A stretch of 6,616 nucleotides of DNA from Flavobacteriales bacterium (GTDB lineage Bacteria > Bacteroidota > Bacteroidia > Flavobacteriales_E > Vicingaceae). The stretch is from positions 30,320-36,935 of the forward strand of contig NVVI01000019.1 of the NCBI GenBank assembly GCA_002402165.1. Direction: 5' to 3'. The position numbers and the translations under genes were made by a program. The notes under the pieces were generated by a model. That model was not told the origin of the DNA. It saw only the letters and a program-made list of their open reading frames with translations, and ran no database searches. Shown here piece by piece: positions 5,292 through 6,616 of this stretch (position 1 is the first letter of the stretch; the number at the start of each line of letters is the position of its first letter).

Positions 5292-5690
5292 ATGAGTATG
5301 AAAGATAATGATTACATGTGTCCTAAATGTAAAGGACATTTAAACGTAGGGGATTATGTAGTTTTTGCTACTAAAACTCAGCGTAAACACAGAGGACTAA
5401 TTATGATGAGTCCAGTAGTGGGTGAATATAAATACCTACATCATAAAAAATTTCAGTTAGGAGAAGGAGAAATGGTAGAATTTGAATGTCCTATTTGTCA
5501 AGCAGATTTAACCTCAGATAAAAGCAAAGATCATGCAATGATTTATATGGTAGAAGATGAAGATCATTTTGAATATGAATTGTTCTTCTCTAAAAAGGCT
5601 GGCAAACAAAGTACTTATGTTGTTGCTCACGACAATATAGAAACTTTTGGCAATGATGCCATTGATTTTGAAGAGTTATATTATGAGTAG
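5292..5690 (+). CDS. uncharacterised small protein with two CxxC knuckles (zinc-ribbon-like)
   Basis: A 132-residue soluble protein without signal peptide or membrane helix. Two ATGs, at 5292 and 5298, are possible; both keep all motifs. CPKC (10-13) and CPIC (66-69) are separated by 52 residues and should together bind one metal ion, probably zinc, as in split zinc ribbons. The insert contains VGDYVVFATKTQRKHRGLI and a basic KYLHHKKF stretch. After the second knuckle come an acidic segment (MVEDEDHFEYELFFSKKAG, 86-104) and the tail VAHDNIETFGNDAIDFEELYYE, quoted here only for its acidity (positions 111-132). I do not recognise a named family. It appears monocistronic, divergent from mscS, with no co-directional partner before guaB, which has its own promoter. 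A nucleic-acid or protein-binding role is possible but not shown. Confidence 0.8.
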   Translation: MSMKDNDYMCPKCKGHLNVGDYVVFATKTQRKHRGLIMMSPVVGEYKYLHHKKFQLGEGEMVEFECPICQADLTSDKSKDHAMIYMVEDEDHFEYELFFSKKAGKQSTYVVAHDNIETFGNDAIDFEELYYE

Positions 5691-5701
5691 TTTTTCTTTT
5701 A

Positions 5702-5716
5702 AAGATTTAGAATCTT
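5702..5716. other. short perfect hairpin downstream of the CxxC/CxxC gene
   Basis: AAGATT (5702-5707) and AATCTT (5711-5716) pair perfectly around a TAG loop, starting 12 nt after the stop codon at 5688-5690. The T-rich tract lies before rather than after the stem and the stem is AT-rich, so this is at best a weak 3'-end element and not a standard intrinsic terminator. Confidence 0.3.
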
Positions 5717-5759
5717 CAGCCTTACATAACTTCTATAATTGTTAAGTTAAGTTATAAAT

Positions 5760-5856
5760 ATAATTTCTATCGGGTAAAGTTTTTACTTTAAAGAGGTGTA
5801 ATGTATTTTGATTTTTTAATACTTGTATTTCTTTAAATTTAGTTGATAGAAATTAT
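5760..5856 (+). ncRNA. long imperfect stem-loop, candidate structured RNA (unclassified)
   Basis: The ends are a perfect 12-bp inverted repeat, ATAATTTCTATC (5760-5771) and GATAGAAATTAT (5845-5856). Two G.U pairs and a mismatch then lead to TAAA (5775-5778) with TTTA (5838-5841), an 8-nt bulge (5779-5786), a 15-pair helix (5787-5801 with 5823-5837), one bulged base (5802), five more pairs (5803-5807 with 5818-5822) and a 10-nt loop. Six G.U pairs hold only if the + strand is transcribed. No promoter box or terminator U-tract is clear. Alternatives are a MITE-like element or a 3'-UTR structure of the upstream gene. Confidence 0.4.
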
Positions 5857-5904
5857 CTTAAAATAAGATTTCTGGTTATTGTATTTTCTATACTGAGGAT
5901 GTTT

Positions 5905-5938
5905 TAACCTTTTTAGGGTGCATTAGGAGTCAAGGTTA
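5905..5938. promoter_or_regulatory. 7-bp inverted repeat upstream of the guaB promoter
   Basis: TAACCTT (5905-5911) and AAGGTTA (5932-5938) are perfect complements with a 20-nt spacer, centred about 65 nt upstream of the -7 box. It could be a regulator site for guaB or a minor RNA stem. In AT-rich DNA a 7-bp repeat at this spacing can arise by chance. Confidence 0.25.
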
Positions 5939-5963
5939 GTATTTAATTATCTTTACGATAAGC

Positions 5964-5993
5964 TTTAAAAACCCTTAAATTTTATTAGTTTTG
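5964..5993 (+). promoter_or_regulatory. Bacteroidota-type promoter of guaB
   Basis: TAGTTTTG at 5986-5993 matches TAnnTTTG exactly, and TTTA at 5964-5967, 18 nt upstream, is a passable -33 element (consensus TTTG). The predicted transcript starts near 6000, giving a leader of only about 15 nt before the ATG at 6016, too short for a riboswitch. Confidence 0.6.
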
Positions 5994-6015
5994 CGTGAAT
6001 TTTAATTCGAAATTC

Positions 6016-6616
6016 ATGGACAATCATTCAGGTAAAATTATTGGAGAAGGTTTAACTTATGATGATGTTTTGATGGTTCCATCATATTCTGAAACCCTTC
6101 CTAGAGATGTAAATGTTTCTACACAATTTACGAAAGAAATCACATTAAATATTCCTATCGTTTCTGCTGCAATGGATACAGTAACAGAATCAAAGTTAGC
6201 CATTGCTATTGCTCATGAGGGAGGCATTGGAGTCTTGCATAAAAATATGTCTATTAAGGCTCAAGCTGAAAAAGTAAGGATTGTTAAGCGTTCAGAAAAT
6301 GGAATGATTCAGGATCCTGTTACTTTATCTGTAGGCGCTAATGTTGGCAACGCTTTAGAGCTGATGAAACTTCATGGGATTGGAGGTATTCCAGTTATTG
6401 ATGATACCAAGAAACTAGTTGGAATTGTTACCAATAGAGATTTAAGATTTCAAAAAGATGTTAATCTTTCGGTTAAAGATGTGATGACTTCAGAAAATAT
6501 TATTACAACTAAGGATACGAGTTTGGATAATGCTCGTGAAATCTTACAAGAATTTAAAATTGAGAAGTTGCCAGTTGTTAATGAAAACAATGAATTAATA
6601 GGATTAATTACTTACA
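6016..6616 (+). CDS. guaB: inosine-5'-monophosphate dehydrogenase, N-terminal part
   Basis: The first 200 codons of a gene that runs off the window end. The start ATG at 6016 follows the promoter at a normal distance, and the protein begins MDNHSGKIIGEGLTYDDVLMVP, where GLTYDDVLxVP is the classic IMPDH opening. The catalytic barrel continues with PIVSAAMDTVTES (47-59) and AHEGGIGVLHKNM (66-78). The Bateman module follows: CBS1 from about QDPVTLS (99-105) through GIPVIDD and VGIVTNRDLRF (135-145), and CBS2 from VKDVMTSENIIT (153-164) to KLPVVNENNELIGLITY. GuaB oxidises IMP to XMP with NAD+, the committed step of GMP synthesis, in the cytoplasm; the CBS pair binds purine nucleotides allosterically. 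The catalytic cysteine loop and the rest of the barrel lie beyond the window. Confidence 0.97.
   Translation, partial: MDNHSGKIIGEGLTYDDVLMVPSYSETLPRDVNVSTQFTKEITLNIPIVSAAMDTVTESKLAIAIAHEGGIGVLHKNMSIKAQAEKVRIVKRSENGMIQDPVTLSVGANVGNALELMKLHGIGGIPVIDDTKKLVGIVTNRDLRFQKDVNLSVKDVMTSENIITTKDTSLDNAREILQEFKIEKLPVVNENNELIGLITY

Larger units (their letters stand above)
5691..6015. other. 325-nt intergenic region before guaB with several RNA-like structures
   Basis: No plausible coding frame is seen on either strand. The region holds a short hairpin just after the upstream stop (5702-5716), a GTTAA tandem (5741-5750), the long stem-loop at 5760-5856, a small ATCTTA/TAAGAT hairpin (5855-5869), an inverted repeat at 5905-5938 and the guaB promoter at 5964-5993. 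All structures except the promoter lie upstream of the predicted guaB transcript start, so they are not part of its leader if that promoter is the one used. Confidence 0.7.

Noticed and set aside
5760..5856. Transposon-derived MITE
   Set aside because: The 12-bp terminal repeats fit, but no target-site duplication is seen beside them and the G.U pairs suggest RNA; a genome-wide copy count is needed, so this is kept only as an alternative.
5857..6015. Purine-type riboswitch ahead of guaB
   Set aside because: The predicted transcript start near 6000 leaves only about 15 nt of leader, and no conserved purine-riboswitch core was recognised upstream.
1..6616. CRISPR array, tRNA/rRNA genes, insertion sequence or prophage genes
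   Set aside because: No regularly spaced repeats, cloverleaf or rRNA segments, transposase, integrase or phage-type proteins were seen on either strand.

Overview
This AT-rich window looks like chromosomal DNA from a Bacteroidota bacterium, most likely a member of the Flavobacteriales. Four things point there: promoters of the TAnnTTTG type with little use of Shine-Dalgarno sequences, a protein with a type IX secretion (T9SS) C-terminal sorting domain, signal peptides ending in FGQ, and an Fe-S protein pair next to the 161-residue flavobacterial family usually labelled 'ABC transporter ATPase'.

Layout. Positions 1-1691 (+) hold the end of an HdrC/GlpC-like ferredoxin-domain protein, an HdrB-like two-domain cysteine-rich (CCG) protein 1 nt later, a 124-nt gap with a degenerate repeat and a second hairpin, and the conserved 161-residue protein. 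An OmpA-family surface protein (2944-1688, -) converges on it, and their stop codons overlap by 4 nt. Divergent from ompA is a tight three-gene operon (3073-4070, +): a 105-residue protein that is essentially a signal peptide plus a T9SS sorting domain, a four-helix membrane protein, and a 66-residue XRE/Cro-type regulator. The operon has a good Bacteroidota promoter with a palindromic operator-like site against its -33 element. A flavobacterial-type intergenic repeat separates it from a convergent MscS-type mechanosensitive channel gene (5166-4108, -). A small CxxC/CxxC protein (5292-5690, +) is divergent from mscS. The 325-nt gap after it contains a 97-nt imperfect stem-loop whose G.U pairs suggest an RNA made from the + strand, and the promoter of guaB (6016 to the window end), which is cut off inside its second CBS domain.

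How it fits together. The Fe-S genes are probably subunits of one membrane-linked electron-transfer enzyme whose substrate cannot be read here. The most novel unit is the sorting-domain/membrane-protein/XRE operon: it looks self-regulated and links an envelope protein to a membrane partner and a DNA-binding protein. MscS, OmpA-like and GuaB are standard envelope and housekeeping functions. Two TTG codons that would extend genes upstream (3046 on +, 5187 on -) lie inside predicted -7 promoter boxes, so the downstream ATG starts are used here.
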